A stretch of 43,996 bases of DNA from an uncultured Desulfuromonadales bacterium. Its GTDB lineage: Bacteria; Desulfobacterota; Desulfuromonadia; Desulfuromonadales; Geopsychrobacteraceae. The stretch is taken from positions 1 to 43,996 of the forward strand of contig CALZHQ010000053.1 in assembly GCA_945787295.1 (NCBI GenBank). Direction: 5' to 3'. How positions within the stretch are numbered: position 1 is the first letter of the stretch; each line of letters begins with the position of its first letter. The notes below the pieces were generated by a model. That model was not told the DNA's origin and searched no databases. It saw only the letters and a program-made list of their open reading frames with translations. The position numbers and the translations under genes are program-made. This document shows, one piece after another, positions 24,182 to 32,971 of this stretch.

Positions 24182-24746
24182 ATGAAAAATAAACGCTTCG
24201 CCATAGTCCTCGATATAGAGCGCTGTATCGACTGCAAGGCCTGTACGGTGGCCTGCAAGGCGGAAAACAATGTCCCGCTGGGACCGGACAACTATCGTAA
24301 CTGGGTCGAGGGCGGCAAGCTGCGCGGTCAGTATCCGAACCTCGGTCAATCCTTTATCCCCAGCCAGTGTCAGCACTGCAGCAATGCTCCCTGCGAGCAT
24401 GTCTGCCCGACCAAAGCAACCTTTACCAACCCGGACGGGATTGTCGATGTCGATCGAGAACGACAAGTGCATCGGCTGCAAGTACTGCCAGACAGCGTGC
24501 CCTTACAATGCCCGGTACTACAACGAAGAGACAGAGGCCGTCGACAAGTGCAACTTCTGCATTCAGCGCACCTACGGGGTGCCGAGCCGGCTGCCGGCCT
24601 GTGTGGATACCTGCCCGACCAAGGTTCGGGTGTTCGGTGATCTGAACGATCCGAACTCTGAAGTGTCCCTGCTGTTGGCGAAAAAACCGTCCAAGGTTCT
24701 GAAACCGGCGATGGGTACCAACCCTCACTTGTTCTATCTGGACTAA
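24182..24746 (+). CDS. Psr/Phs-like iron-sulfur subunit, interrupted by a frameshift
   Basis: The electron-transfer subunit of the reductase, about 187 residues if repaired. The first part (from 24182) has CIDCKACTVACKAE and CQHCSNAPCEHVCPTKA, then DGIVDVD. The frame must then skip one base at about 24455 to continue as ENDKCIGCKYCQTACPYNARYY, CNFC and ACVDTCPTKVR to the stop at 24746. Total length is 3n+1. The break is in GTCGATGTCGATCGAG, a short tandem repeat. Both parts fit one NrfC/PsrB-type four-cluster protein. Unrepaired, the product would lose two clusters and not work. Sequencing error, mutation or recoding are possible. AAGGAG precedes the start; the next gene follows after 12 nt. 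Confidence 0.85.
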
Positions 24747-24758
24747 AAGGAGAGACTG

Positions 24759-25907
24759 ATGTCAGCTTTTAAAAATCGTCCGAATTTATATGTTTGGATA
24801 GCGATACTGGTGCTGGGAATGGCGGCCGGCGTTGCCGGGGCCATCAACGTATTGATCAACGGCCACGCCCATGCCTACAACGTAACCCGGGAGATTCCTT
24901 GGGGTATCCTGATCGCTACCTACGTTTTTCTGGTTGTCTCGAGTACTGGTCTCTGTCTGATCTCCAGTCTCGGTCACGTCTTCGGGATCAAGCAGTTCGA
25001 GTTTATCGGTAAACGGGCCATTATCCTGGCGATCCTGACCCTGCTGTGCGGTTTCGGCGCGATCGGCATGGAACTGAACCATCCGATCCGGATGGGGATC
25101 TTCGCGATCCTCAGCCCGAACTTCTCTTCGGCGATCTGGTGGATGGGAACCCTGTACGGCATCTACCTGATGTTCCTCTGCGGCGAGTTCTACTTCCTGA
25201 TGAAAGGCATGCATAAAGGTGCCTTCACCATGGGTGTGCTCGGTTTTACTGCAGCCGTTTCTGCCCACTCAAACCTCGGCGCCGTCTTCGGCTTGCTGGA
25301 AGCCCGGGCCTTCTGGCACGGCTCTTTCCTGCCGATCTACTTCATCGTCTCGGCCCTGGTTTCCGGTTGCGCGCTGATCGGCATGATCGTCTATTTCAAC
25401 CACAAGAAATCCGGCGCCCCGATGCCGATGAAATATGCCGACTTCATGGATAGCCTCGGCCGGTTGCAGATCCTCTGCCTGATGACCCTGGTCTTCTTTG
25501 TCGTTTGGAAAATCATCCCCGGAATCTACGGTTCTCCGCCGGAGAAGTACGAAGCGACCATGGCGATGCTTACCGGCCCCTATGCGTTCAATTTCTGGTT
25601 CTTCGAAGTGTTGCTCGGCCTGGTGTTGCCGCTGTGCATCCTCTTCCCGAAAACCACCAGAACCCCGACCGGTGTCATGTATGCCGGCCTGAGCTCGACC
25701 ATCGGCATCTTCTTCATGCGCTACGATCTGGTCATCATCGGCCAGTTGGTTTCGATGCGCGAAGGAACCGCCAACCTGGTCAACGGACTGCTGCAATACA
25801 CGCCATCGGTCACCGAAATTGCTATTACCATTGGCGCTATTTGTACCTGCCTGTTCCTCTACACCTTGGCGGAAAGGCTGTTGCCTCTGGCACCGGACGA
25901 GCAATAA
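24759..25907 (+). CDS. NrfD/PsrC-family membrane subunit of the reductase
   Basis: A quinol-oxidising integral membrane protein of 382 residues with about ten hydrophobic segments. The family stretch REIPWGILIATYVFLVVSS is near residue 44, and MELNHPIRM and WHGSFLPIYFIVSALVSG follow. PsrC-type subunits bind menaquinol and hand electrons to the FeS subunit without heme. AAAGGAG lies before the ATG. It is the last gene of the operon, with a terminator 17 nt after the stop. It belongs to the same broad family as the operon 1 anchor at 787-2022 but is a distinct branch. Confidence 0.92.
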   Translation: MSAFKNRPNLYVWIAILVLGMAAGVAGAINVLINGHAHAYNVTREIPWGILIATYVFLVVSSTGLCLISSLGHVFGIKQFEFIGKRAIILAILTLLCGFGAIGMELNHPIRMGIFAILSPNFSSAIWWMGTLYGIYLMFLCGEFYFLMKGMHKGAFTMGVLGFTAAVSAHSNLGAVFGLLEARAFWHGSFLPIYFIVSALVSGCALIGMIVYFNHKKSGAPMPMKYADFMDSLGRLQILCLMTLVFFVVWKIIPGIYGSPPEKYEATMAMLTGPYAFNFWFFEVLLGLVLPLCILFPKTTRTPTGVMYAGLSSTIGIFFMRYDLVIIGQLVSMREGTANLVNGLLQYTPSVTEIAITIGAICTCLFLYTLAERLLPLAPDEQ

Positions 25908-25923
25908 TTTATTCTTGTTGCCT

Positions 25924-25955
25924 AAAAAAGGTCGGCCATTTGGTCGGCCTTTTTT
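25924..25955 (+). terminator. Intrinsic terminator after the reductase operon
   Basis: The arms AAAAAAGGTCGGCC and GGTCGGCCTTTTTT pair over 14 bp (two G-T pairs) around ATTT, ending in six T. It lies 17 nt after the NrfD-type gene. Confidence 0.9.
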
Positions 25956-26164
25956 CTTCTAACCCGTTAAATTACAGAAAACCAGCTACTTATCCACCAC
26001 CCTCCTCATCTGCCCAGCAACAGATAATTCTCCATGCAACTGCGACTATGGTGTATGCTGAAAGCTGTTAAAGTAAACAGATAACAGGATCATTCAGCCA
26101 ACCGAAGCGCGGCTGGATCTCGATCGGAAAAAAGACTCCTCTCTCATTCTCGATACTGGCACCT

Positions 26165-27901
26165 ATGAATGCGGACTTTCTGCAACTTATAACTGCCCTG
26201 GCGATGCTGCTGATCGGCGCCCTGGTCGGTGGTCGCCTGGCGATGCTTTGCCGCATCCCACGGGTGACCGGTTACCTGCTGGCCGGTCTACTGGTTGGCC
26301 CCTCGTTTGCCGATCTGTTCGGCCTGCCCCACCTGGTCTCACCTCTCGCCCTGGGAGAACTGCAGATCATTGCCGATGTGGCCCTGGCGTTGATCCTGAT
26401 GAACATCGGTGGCCAGTTACGTACTGACAACCTGCGCCGCTGGAAACAGCGGATCTATCTTTTTTCCCTTGGTGAAGCAGTATCTACCGGCCTGCTGGTC
26501 GGACTTTCGGTTTTTTGCGTCAACCAATTTGTTCTACAGATGACCGTCTCTTCCATGTCCCTGTTGAAAACCTCGACACTGTTTGCCACCTTCACCGGCA
26601 TCATCGGCATTGCCACGGCACCGGCAGCGACCCTGATGGTGATCCGTGAATACGAGTCGGAAGGACCTGTCACCAGTGCCTTGTTAACCCTGGTCGGACT
26701 CAACAACCTGTTTTCCGCCTTTGCCTTCGCCATTGCCGCGCAGCTGCTGATTTCGCCAGACGGTAACCTGGCAACCCTCGGCTACCAGATTTCGATGCCG
26801 ATTATTCTCGGTGGTGTCTTCGGTTTTGGTGTCTCGGTCTGGGCACAGCGCCTGGAACTCTCCAGCGAACACAAAATATTGCTGCTCGGCAGCGTCACAA
26901 CGGCTGTCGCCGCCAGTCGGGCCCTACAGCTAGAGCCGATGCTGACCTGTATGGCCCTGGGCATGGTGCTGGCCAACAGTTCTCCCCGATGGCACCGACT
27001 GGTCAAATCGCTTTCCGAAATTGATTATCCGCTCTACGTGGTCTTTTTCGTCCTAGCCGGCGCCAACCTGCACATCGAAACCCTCAGCCATATCGGTCTG
27101 CTCGGTGTCGCTTACGTGGTCGCCAGAACCGCCGGCAAGCTCGGGGGTGGGTGGTTGGGCGCCAAGCTGGGGAAGTTCGGCAGCCGCGAAAGAAACTGGA
27201 TTGGCATGACCCTGTTGGCACAGGCCGGCATGGCGATCGGCCTGGCCGCCACCCTGGCCAATCTCTGGCCGGAAGGCGGCAAGCTGATCCAAACCGTGGT
27301 GCTTGGCTCGGTGGTCATTTTTGAACTGATCGGTCCACTGGCCGTCCGGCACGGCTTGATCAAATCGGGAGAGGTGCCGATCCTCTCGGTCCTCCGCAAG
27401 CGAGCACCACAGGGGGCCATGGAAGGGCTGCACAGCGTAGCCCATCATTTCCGGATCAATCTGGGCCTTCCGGCCGGGCATAATGTCGCAAATCCTGGCG
27501 ATATCCTGGTGCGCCACATCATGCGCCACAATGTCGAAACCATCCATCACGGCACCAATTTTCAGGAATTGCTGCAGTTGATTGCCCATAGCCGCTATGA
27601 TCGCTTCCCGGTCATTGACGATGAGCGCAACTTTGTCGGCATGATCAATTACACGGAGGTACGCAACCTGCTGTTCGATCCCTCTCTTTCAGATCTGCTG
27701 GTGGCAAAGGATCTGGCCTCTGCGTCTCACCATTCGATCCCCCCCGACACGCCCCTGCGCGAGGCCCTGAAAACCTTTCAAAAGAAACGTAACATCAGCT
27801 ACTTCCCGGTGGTCGATCCCGAAAACCCGAAAAAGCTGCTCGGCATTCTCAGTCAGAATGACGTCCTCTCGGCCTTCCGCAGACTTAACCTCGACAGCTG
27901 A
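26165..27901 (+). CDS. CPA2-family cation/proton antiporter with C-terminal CBS pair
   Basis: An inner-membrane transporter of 578 residues. Residues 1 to about 400 are the Na+/H+ exchanger fold with 11-13 hydrophobic segments, including RIPRVTGYLLAGLLVGPS near residue 30, typical of the KefB/GerN group. Residues about 448-570 form two CBS motifs (RYDRFPVIDDERNFVGMIN and ISYFPVVDPENPKKLLGIL), which usually bind adenine nucleotides and gate transport. No TrkA-N domain is present. It is transcribed alone between two terminators. No clear ribosome site precedes the ATG at 26165. Substrate (Na+ or K+) cannot be decided from sequence. Confidence 0.87.
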   Translation: MNADFLQLITALAMLLIGALVGGRLAMLCRIPRVTGYLLAGLLVGPSFADLFGLPHLVSPLALGELQIIADVALALILMNIGGQLRTDNLRRWKQRIYLFSLGEAVSTGLLVGLSVFCVNQFVLQMTVSSMSLLKTSTLFATFTGIIGIATAPAATLMVIREYESEGPVTSALLTLVGLNNLFSAFAFAIAAQLLISPDGNLATLGYQISMPIILGGVFGFGVSVWAQRLELSSEHKILLLGSVTTAVAASRALQLEPMLTCMALGMVLANSSPRWHRLVKSLSEIDYPLYVVFFVLAGANLHIETLSHIGLLGVAYVVARTAGKLGGGWLGAKLGKFGSRERNWIGMTLLAQAGMAIGLAATLANLWPEGGKLIQTVVLGSVVIFELIGPLAVRHGLIKSGEVPILSVLRKRAPQGAMEGLHSVAHHFRINLGLPAGHNVANPGDILVRHIMRHNVETIHHGTNFQELLQLIAHSRYDRFPVIDDERNFVGMINYTEVRNLLFDPSLSDLLVAKDLASASHHSIPPDTPLREALKTFQKKRNISYFPVVDPENPKKLLGILSQNDVLSAFRRLNLDS

Positions 27902-27934
27902 AAACAGGCTGCTTGTCTGCACGAAACAATTAAA

Positions 27935-27961
27935 AAGGGCGCCCCGGTTTGGGACGCCCTT
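27935..27961 (-). terminator. Bidirectional terminator between antiporter and cpoB
   Basis: AAGGGCG and CGCCCTT pair (7 bp), then CCC with GGG after one mismatch, loop GGTTT. On the minus strand the stem is followed by TTTTTAATTG, so it ends the tol-pal-cpoB transcript well; on the plus strand it follows the antiporter gene. Confidence 0.8.
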
Positions 27962-27988
27962 CTCAATTTCAATGCTGCGCAAACATGA

Positions 27989-28798
27989 CTATTCGAGATA
28001 CTTCTTCGCGGTTGCAACCTGAGCTGAGCCAGGATACTCCTCGATCAGCTTCTGCATGGTGGTGCGTGCATTCTGCGCATCCCCCAGGGCGTCAAAAGCC
28101 AAGGCCTGCTTCAACATCGCCGCTGCCGCCTTCGGGTGAGTGCCATGCTTGCTGATGACGTCCTGCAACTGCAGGATTGCCAGCTCATATTTCTTTTCCC
28201 CGTAAAGCGCTTCGCCGCTCCAGTAGAGAGCATTGACGTAGAGATCGTGCTTGGGGTATTTGCCGATAAACTCCTGCAGCAATTTGTGGCCCTCAGCAAA
28301 ATCTTCATCTTTACGTATTTTATCCAGCGCAGTCTGATAAAGCTGCTCCGGTGTTTCTATTGCGGGACTCCTCACTTCTGGTTTTGCTGCTGTGCTGGTC
28401 GGCAGCGTCTTCAGATCTTCCGCTAACTGGTCGCTTGTCTGCTCCAGCTGTTCAACCCGACTGTTGACAGAATCCAACTGTAAGCCAAGATCCTCTTTGG
28501 TCAGGCGCAAATCATCTTCAAGCTGTTGATTGTTCTGCCCCAGGTCATCCAGCCGGCCATTAACCGATTGAAATTCAACCCGCAGGTTATCCAGCCCGGC
28601 GTCAATCTCCGCCACCTGGCGCTGCAAACTATCACCACTGGCACTATCGCTCGATAGCGCATCGGCCTGCTGCACTTCCAATTGCGCGAGGCGGCGTTTC
28701 ATTTCCGCCAAATCTTTTTCCATGCGCAGCTGAGTATCGCTCGGTGGCATGCAGCCTGCGATCAGCAATAAACTTACCAGGGTCATCAAAAATCGCAT
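27989..28798 (-). CDS. cpoB: CpoB/YbgF, Tol-Pal associated periplasmic protein
   Basis: A cell-division coordinator of 269 residues with an N-terminal lipobox-like signal (LLLIAGC), then a coiled coil of about 120 residues (repeated Q/L/D-rich heptads), then three TPR repeats (for example YVNALYWSGEALYGEKKYELAI) as in YbgF. In E. coli CpoB links peptidoglycan synthesis to Tol-Pal constriction. E. coli CpoB is not a lipoprotein; here the LIAGC box suggests lipidation. The start at 28798 was chosen for its AGGAGG site and signal sequence. It follows pal, but a terminator lies between them, so it may be expressed at a lower level. Confidence 0.9.
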   Translation of the reverse strand: MRFLMTLVSLLLIAGCMPPSDTQLRMEKDLAEMKRRLAQLEVQQADALSSDSASGDSLQRQVAEIDAGLDNLRVEFQSVNGRLDDLGQNNQQLEDDLRLTKEDLGLQLDSVNSRVEQLEQTSDQLAEDLKTLPTSTAAKPEVRSPAIETPEQLYQTALDKIRKDEDFAEGHKLLQEFIGKYPKHDLYVNALYWSGEALYGEKKYELAILQLQDVISKHGTHPKAAAAMLKQALAFDALGDAQNARTTMQKLIEEYPGSAQVATAKKYLE

Positions 28799-28814
28799 TG
28801 GGTCCTCCTGAAAC

Positions 28815-28847
28815 AAAAAGGGCCGCACATTGGTTGCTGTGCGGCCC
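28815..28847 (-). terminator. Intrinsic terminator or attenuator between pal and cpoB
   Basis: A perfect 10-bp stem, GGGCCGCACA / TGTGCGGCCC, with an 8-nt loop is followed on the minus strand by TTTTT. It is 20 nt after the pal stop and ends 17 nt before the cpoB start, so cpoB needs readthrough. Confidence 0.85.
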
Positions 28848-28867
28848 CGTGAAACTAGATACTGCGA

Positions 28868-29431
28868 TTAACGCTGGGCTTTAAATTCGGCGCGCCGATT
28901 CTTGGCCCAAGCCGCCTCTGTGTTCGCTGGATCGAGAGGCAATTCTTCACCGTAGGAAATGATGTTCATGCGGCTGGCAGCAACACCAAGAGACGTCAGG
29001 TAATCCTTGGTTGCCAGAGCACGTTTTTCACCAAGTGCCAGGTTGTACTCATCGGAACCGCGCTCATCGCAATGGCCTTCGATCTGAACCTTGACCGAAG
29101 GCGCTCCTTTAAGCAAATCAGCATTGATTGCGAGCTGCCGCTTGGCAGCGTCGGTCAGCAGATACTGATCGAAATCAAAGTAAATCCGGCCCATTCCGTT
29201 CATAGCGGCTTTTTCCCGCGCTTCAGCGGCAGCACGGGCCGCAGCGGCACCGCGGGCACCATCATCAACCACTTGCTCTGTAATCGCCGCCGGCTGCTCT
29301 TCAATAACAGCCACTTCAGTCGGCTCTTCGATCATTGCTTCTTCGGCAACCGGCTTTTTGGCACAACCTGCTGCCAGTAGGGTCAGAACGAATAGCATCA
29401 CCACCAGGCGGGTAATGTTCAACTTTTGCAT
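28868..29431 (-). CDS. pal: Pal, peptidoglycan-associated lipoprotein
   Basis: An outer-membrane lipoprotein of 187 residues that binds peptidoglycan and TolB. The lipobox is LLAAGC, followed by an acidic and alanine-rich linker, then the OmpA-like domain from about residue 80: IYFDFDQYLLTDAAKRQL, EGHCDERGSDEYNLALGEKRA and the ending NRRAEFKAQR. The start at 29431 follows GGAG. It lies 135 nt after tolB with its own -10-like TATAAT in that gap, so it may be transcribed both with tol and independently. Confidence 0.95.
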   Translation of the reverse strand: MQKLNITRLVVMLFVLTLLAAGCAKKPVAEEAMIEEPTEVAVIEEQPAAITEQVVDDGARGAAAARAAAEAREKAAMNGMGRIYFDFDQYLLTDAAKRQLAINADLLKGAPSVKVQIEGHCDERGSDEYNLALGEKRALATKDYLTSLGVAASRMNIISYGEELPLDPANTEAAWAKNRRAEFKAQR

Positions 29432-29501
29432 CACAGCCACTCCTTTCGCATAAGCGATAAATTTTGAGGATATCTTGGTCATCTAAATATACAACTTGGC
29501 C

Positions 29502-29529
29502 ATTATACAGAAGCGCGGCACAAAAACAA
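29502..29529 (-). promoter_or_regulatory. Candidate promoter of pal
   Basis: On the minus strand TTGTTT and a perfect TATAAT are separated by 16 nt, in the gap between tolB and pal. Transcription would start near 29495. The -10 box is good; the -35 box is weak. Confidence 0.45.
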
Positions 29530-29566
29530 CACCCGTTTAAAGGCTTTTGGCGCAGTTTCCACCATT

Positions 29567-30865
29567 TTACCAGCGCCCCGACCAGGCCGGGTGGGTATCG
29601 TCGCCACCGACGGCAGAAATTCTGCGTGCCCCGGTACCATCAGCCCGCATGATCCAGATCGATTTCTCATCGCCCTGATCAAGGGAATAGGTCAGGAATC
29701 GACCATCCGGACTCCAGCGCGGATGTTCCTTGCTGCCGGAACCGAAGGTCAGCTGACGTTCATCCGTTCCATCCGGGTTGATGGAAAAGAGGTTGAAATA
29801 TCTCCCCTCGAGCCGGGCAAAGGCTATCCGATCGCCTTTCGGGCTCCAGGCCGGGGTCGCGTTGTATTTACCCTCAAAGGTCAAACGGGACACATCCAGG
29901 GTATGAACATCGATGAGAAAAACATTCGGGTTGCCACGCCGGTCGGAAACGAAGGCAATCCGATTGCCGTCCGGGCTCCAGGAAGGATCGACATCGATGC
30001 CGTAATGATTGGTCAGCCGCTTGTGAATGGTGCCGTCGGTGCCGAGCAGGTAAAGTTCCGAGTTCTTGTCTTTCGACAGGGTCAGGGCCACCTCGCGGCC
30101 GTCGGGGCTGTAGCGGCCGCCGATATTCAGCCCCTGTTTCAAAGACAGGCGCGATTCCCGACCGGTATAAATCTCCTTGCGGTAGAGATCCGGGTTGCCC
30201 ATCTTGTAGGAGGTAAAAATCAGCTCTTTGCGGGTCGGGGCAAAATCGGGATTGAGGACGATAGTGCGATGATCGGTCAGCCGCAGCGGCTTGTTTCCAT
30301 CAACATCCATCATGTACAGTTCTTTGCGCCCGGTGCGGTTGGAGATATAGGCGATACGGCTGGAAAATGGTCCCTGTTCGCCAGTCAGACTCTTTAACAC
30401 CTGATCGGCAAACTTATGGGCGATGCGCCGGATATCAGCGCTACGGCCAACGTAGCGCCGGCCAGTCACCAGGCGCCGGGTGATAACATCATACAGGCGC
30501 AATTCGATGACCAGCTTCTCACCCTCAAAACGATATCCTCCCTTGATCAGCGATTCGGCACCGAGCATCCGCCACTGGGCAAAATCGACCTCGGTGCTGC
30601 GCAGGGTCAGTTTGTTGGCATCGCTGAGAAAAGCCGCCGGATCGACCAGTTCAAACAGGCCGGAAAGATCAAGATCGTTCTCCAGCACCTGCTGGAACTC
30701 CGCGGCCACCTCCGGATCCGACCGTTCGATCGGCAGCAGCGGAGTAATGGCCAACGGGATGGTCTGCTCCCCCGGGGAGCTGATTTCTATTTTTACCGCC
30801 AGCGCGGGAGTCGCCAATAACCAGAAGAACGACAGACAAAGCAGCAATACTCTTAAATTTCTCAT
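29567..30865 (-). CDS. tolB: TolB, periplasmic component of Tol-Pal
   Basis: A periplasmic beta-propeller protein of 432 residues, the usual length. The signal peptide ends at TPALA. An N-terminal domain (PLAITPLLPIERS through SLIKGGYRF) is followed by WD40-like PD40 repeats: SNRTGRKELYMMDVDG, YSPDGREVAL, WSPDGNRIAFVSDRRG, WSPKGDRIAFA and WSPDGRFLTYS. TolB connects Pal in the outer membrane to TolA. It overlaps the end of tolA by 4 nt (ATGA). Confidence 0.96.
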   Translation of the reverse strand: MRNLRVLLLCLSFFWLLATPALAVKIEISSPGEQTIPLAITPLLPIERSDPEVAAEFQQVLENDLDLSGLFELVDPAAFLSDANKLTLRSTEVDFAQWRMLGAESLIKGGYRFEGEKLVIELRLYDVITRRLVTGRRYVGRSADIRRIAHKFADQVLKSLTGEQGPFSSRIAYISNRTGRKELYMMDVDGNKPLRLTDHRTIVLNPDFAPTRKELIFTSYKMGNPDLYRKEIYTGRESRLSLKQGLNIGGRYSPDGREVALTLSKDKNSELYLLGTDGTIHKRLTNHYGIDVDPSWSPDGNRIAFVSDRRGNPNVFLIDVHTLDVSRLTFEGKYNATPAWSPKGDRIAFARLEGRYFNLFSINPDGTDERQLTFGSGSKEHPRWSPDGRFLTYSLDQGDEKSIWIMRADGTGARRISAVGGDDTHPAWSGRW

Positions 30866-31749
30866 AACCGGTCCAACATCTCCTTCAGGTTGAAAACGAT
30901 GTGAAATTCCATTTCTTCTGGCAAATCCTGAGGCAATCGTTTCGATTTATCTATGGCCCGAACTAAAGAATTATCAAAAAGGGAATTCCCCGATTTTTTT
31001 TCAAAACGATAATGCCGCAGGGTGCCGTCCTTGCTGTACAGCAGGATCAACTCGGCCTCCGGGTTACCAATGACCTGATATTTCGAAATTCGCCACTGCT
31101 GCTGAATGAATTCCTGCACAAAAGCAGTCGCGGCAACCCCTTCTTCATCCCCCTTGCCGTCCAGCATCCCCACCGGGGCATCGGTCACCGGCGACTCTAT
31201 CTGCTGGTTTTCAGCAGCGACAGCGGCCCGCAACGCATCAAGCCTGTTCTGGCGTTCCGCTTCGGCCTGCTTTTTCGCCTGCTCGGCCCGCAATTGTTCA
31301 AGCCGATTTTGCAGGGCATTTTCCTGCGACCTGCTGACGGTCGGTTCCGGCTCCGGTTTGGGCTCCGGTTTCGGCTCTGGCTTGGCTTTTGGCTTCACAG
31401 GCTCCGGTTTCGACTCCGGTTTCGGTTTAACTGGAATCGGCTTCGGTTTAACCGGCGCTGGAATCGGTTTCGGGGGAACCGGTTTTGGCTTCGCCTTTGG
31501 TAGTGGTGCCGGCTTTTTTTCTGTCACCACCGCTTCCGGCCGACCGGCCTGGGGATTTTTGACGATTTTATTAACCAGGTTGACGCGATAAACCGGCGGC
31601 TTGACGGGGTCTCGCTTCGGAAACCAGGGGGAGTTATAGAGGATCGGCAGCAACAGGTGGAGCAGAAAAGACACCAGGAGCATACGCCGGAACCCGGGTT
31701 CAAACACTGACTGCAGCTGCTTCCAACGCTGCTTACGGGATGATTCCAT
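30862..31749 (-). CDS. tolA: TolA/TonB-like envelope-spanning protein
   Basis: A protein of 295 residues that spans the periplasm and transmits proton-motive energy. One N-terminal membrane segment lies near residues 23-41 (MLLVSFLLHLLLPILY). A long central region of K-P and E-P repeats (residues about 75-135) is more TonB-like than the alanine-rich E. coli TolA. A helical Q/R/E-rich stretch and a C-terminal TonB/TolA domain follow (WRISKYQVIGNPEAELILLY, VFNLKEML). Position between tolR and tolB supports TolA. It starts 9 nt after tolR. Confidence 0.88.
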   Translation of the reverse strand: MESSRKQRWKQLQSVFEPGFRRMLLVSFLLHLLLPILYNSPWFPKRDPVKPPVYRVNLVNKIVKNPQAGRPEAVVTEKKPAPLPKAKPKPVPPKPIPAPVKPKPIPVKPKPESKPEPVKPKAKPEPKPEPKPEPEPTVSRSQENALQNRLEQLRAEQAKKQAEAERQNRLDALRAAVAAENQQIESPVTDAPVGMLDGKGDEEGVAATAFVQEFIQQQWRISKYQVIGNPEAELILLYSKDGTLRHYRFEKKSGNSLFDNSLVRAIDKSKRLPQDLPEEMEFHIVFNLKEMLDRL

Positions 31750-31758
31750 GGGGTCCGG

Positions 31759-32181
31759 TTATTCCTCGGGGAGGCGGGTCACCATCCCCAACTTTTCTAC
31801 CCCGGCCCGCTTGACTGCCGCCATCACCTGAACCACGCGCCCATACGGAACCTTCTGGTCGGCTTCCAGGAAGACCTCGCGGTCTGGTTTGCCTTTCAGC
31901 GCCTGCTTGAGAACCGGACCCAGCTTGCTGACCTGTTCGACTTCGGTTTTGCCGATTAAGATTTTACCGTTGCGTTCCACGGTCACCACCAGCGGCTCCT
32001 GCTGAGCCGGCAGGCCTGGCGATTCGGCCACCTCGGGCAGATCAACCTGCACTCCCTGATCGAGCATCGGCGCGGTGACCATAAAGATGATCAACAGCAC
32101 CAGCATGACATCGACGAAGGGGGTCACGTTGATCTGCGACAGGCTGCTCCGCTGTCTGCGCGTCGAACTGCCGACTTCCAT
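31759..32181 (-). CDS. tolR: TolR, ExbD-family energy-coupling protein
   Basis: An inner-membrane protein of 140 residues. After a short basic N-terminus there is one membrane segment with the conserved aspartate of the proton channel: QINVTPFVDVMLVLLIIFMV, near residues 16-36. A periplasmic domain follows (LEADQKVPYGRVVQVMAAVKRAGVEKLGMVT). It works with TolQ as a proton-driven motor for TolA. Its ATG overlaps the tolQ stop by one base. Confidence 0.95.
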   Translation of the reverse strand: MEVGSSTRRQRSSLSQINVTPFVDVMLVLLIIFMVTAPMLDQGVQVDLPEVAESPGLPAQQEPLVVTVERNGKILIGKTEVEQVSKLGPVLKQALKGKPDREVFLEADQKVPYGRVVQVMAAVKRAGVEKLGMVTRLPEE

Positions 32182-32858
32182 TACTTGCCCCGCTCCATCC
32201 GCTCGACAATATTGAGAAACTCCTGGCTGAAGTTATCCATTTCGCCGATCAGCACGTTGACCTTGTTGAGGAAGTGATTGTAACCCATAACGGCCGGAAT
32301 TGCTGCCGCCAGGCCGATCGCCGTGGCGATCAAGGCCTCGGAAATTCCCGGCGCGACAACCGCCAGCGAGGCGCTGCCGGTCTGACCAATACCATGAAAA
32401 GCATCCATGATTCCCCAAACGGTACCGAACAGGCCGATAAAGGGCGCCGTGGATCCGGTGGTGGCAAGGAAGGTCAGATATTTTTCCAGGCGGTGGGTTT
32501 CCTGAGTGGTCGCTCGGCGCAAAGCACGACCGACAATCTCGGTGGTATCCATCTTGGTCAGGAAGTCACTGCTGTCGGAAGGCGTATCAGATTTTTTCTT
32601 CAGCTGCAGCATCTCATGGTATCCCTCGCGGAACAGGGTTGCCAAGGGAGAATTGGCAAACTCCTTGATCCCCTGACCCACCACATCGAAACGCTTTTTG
32701 CTCCAGAAAAAATCGAGAAAACGTTCCGATTCCTTGATCGCTTTCTGCACAATGGTGAATTTGTAGAAAATAATCGCCCAGGATACGAGCGAGAAATAGA
32801 CCAGTATCAGCAAGACCAGTTGGACAACCGGCCCGGCTTGAAGCACTAGATCGAACAA
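32181..32858 (-). CDS. tolQ: TolQ, ExbB/MotA-family proton channel
   Basis: An inner-membrane protein of 225 residues with three membrane segments, near residues 12-33, 132-155 and 165-190. The block GLFGTVWGIMDAFHGIG and then APGISEALIATAIGLAAAIPAV are the ExbB/TolQ signature. The start is TTG at 32858: AAAGGAG lies 7 nt upstream and the protein then begins at the usual point. An ATG further upstream (32948) would add 30 residues with no family match. First of the tol genes, 113 nt after the glycosyltransferase gene. Confidence 0.92.
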   Translation of the reverse strand: MFDLVLQAGPVVQLVLLILVYFSLVSWAIIFYKFTIVQKAIKESERFLDFFWSKKRFDVVGQGIKEFANSPLATLFREGYHEMLQLKKKSDTPSDSSDFLTKMDTTEIVGRALRRATTQETHRLEKYLTFLATTGSTAPFIGLFGTVWGIMDAFHGIGQTGSASLAVVAPGISEALIATAIGLAAAIPAVMGYNHFLNKVNVLIGEMDNFSQEFLNIVERMERGK

Positions 32859-32971
32859 GAGCGTTCTCCTTTTGTAACAGGACCAGCCAAAGCCACCCCT
32901 TAATGAATGATCGACATCCGCCAGATTATCGGGCAGCCGAGGGAGCAAGTCAAGAGAGCTCAGCAGCTATT

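Noticed and set aside
31320..31510. Tandem DNA repeat in tolA
   Set aside because: It encodes K-P and E-P repeats of the periplasmic spacer of a TolA/TonB protein and is explained by the protein.
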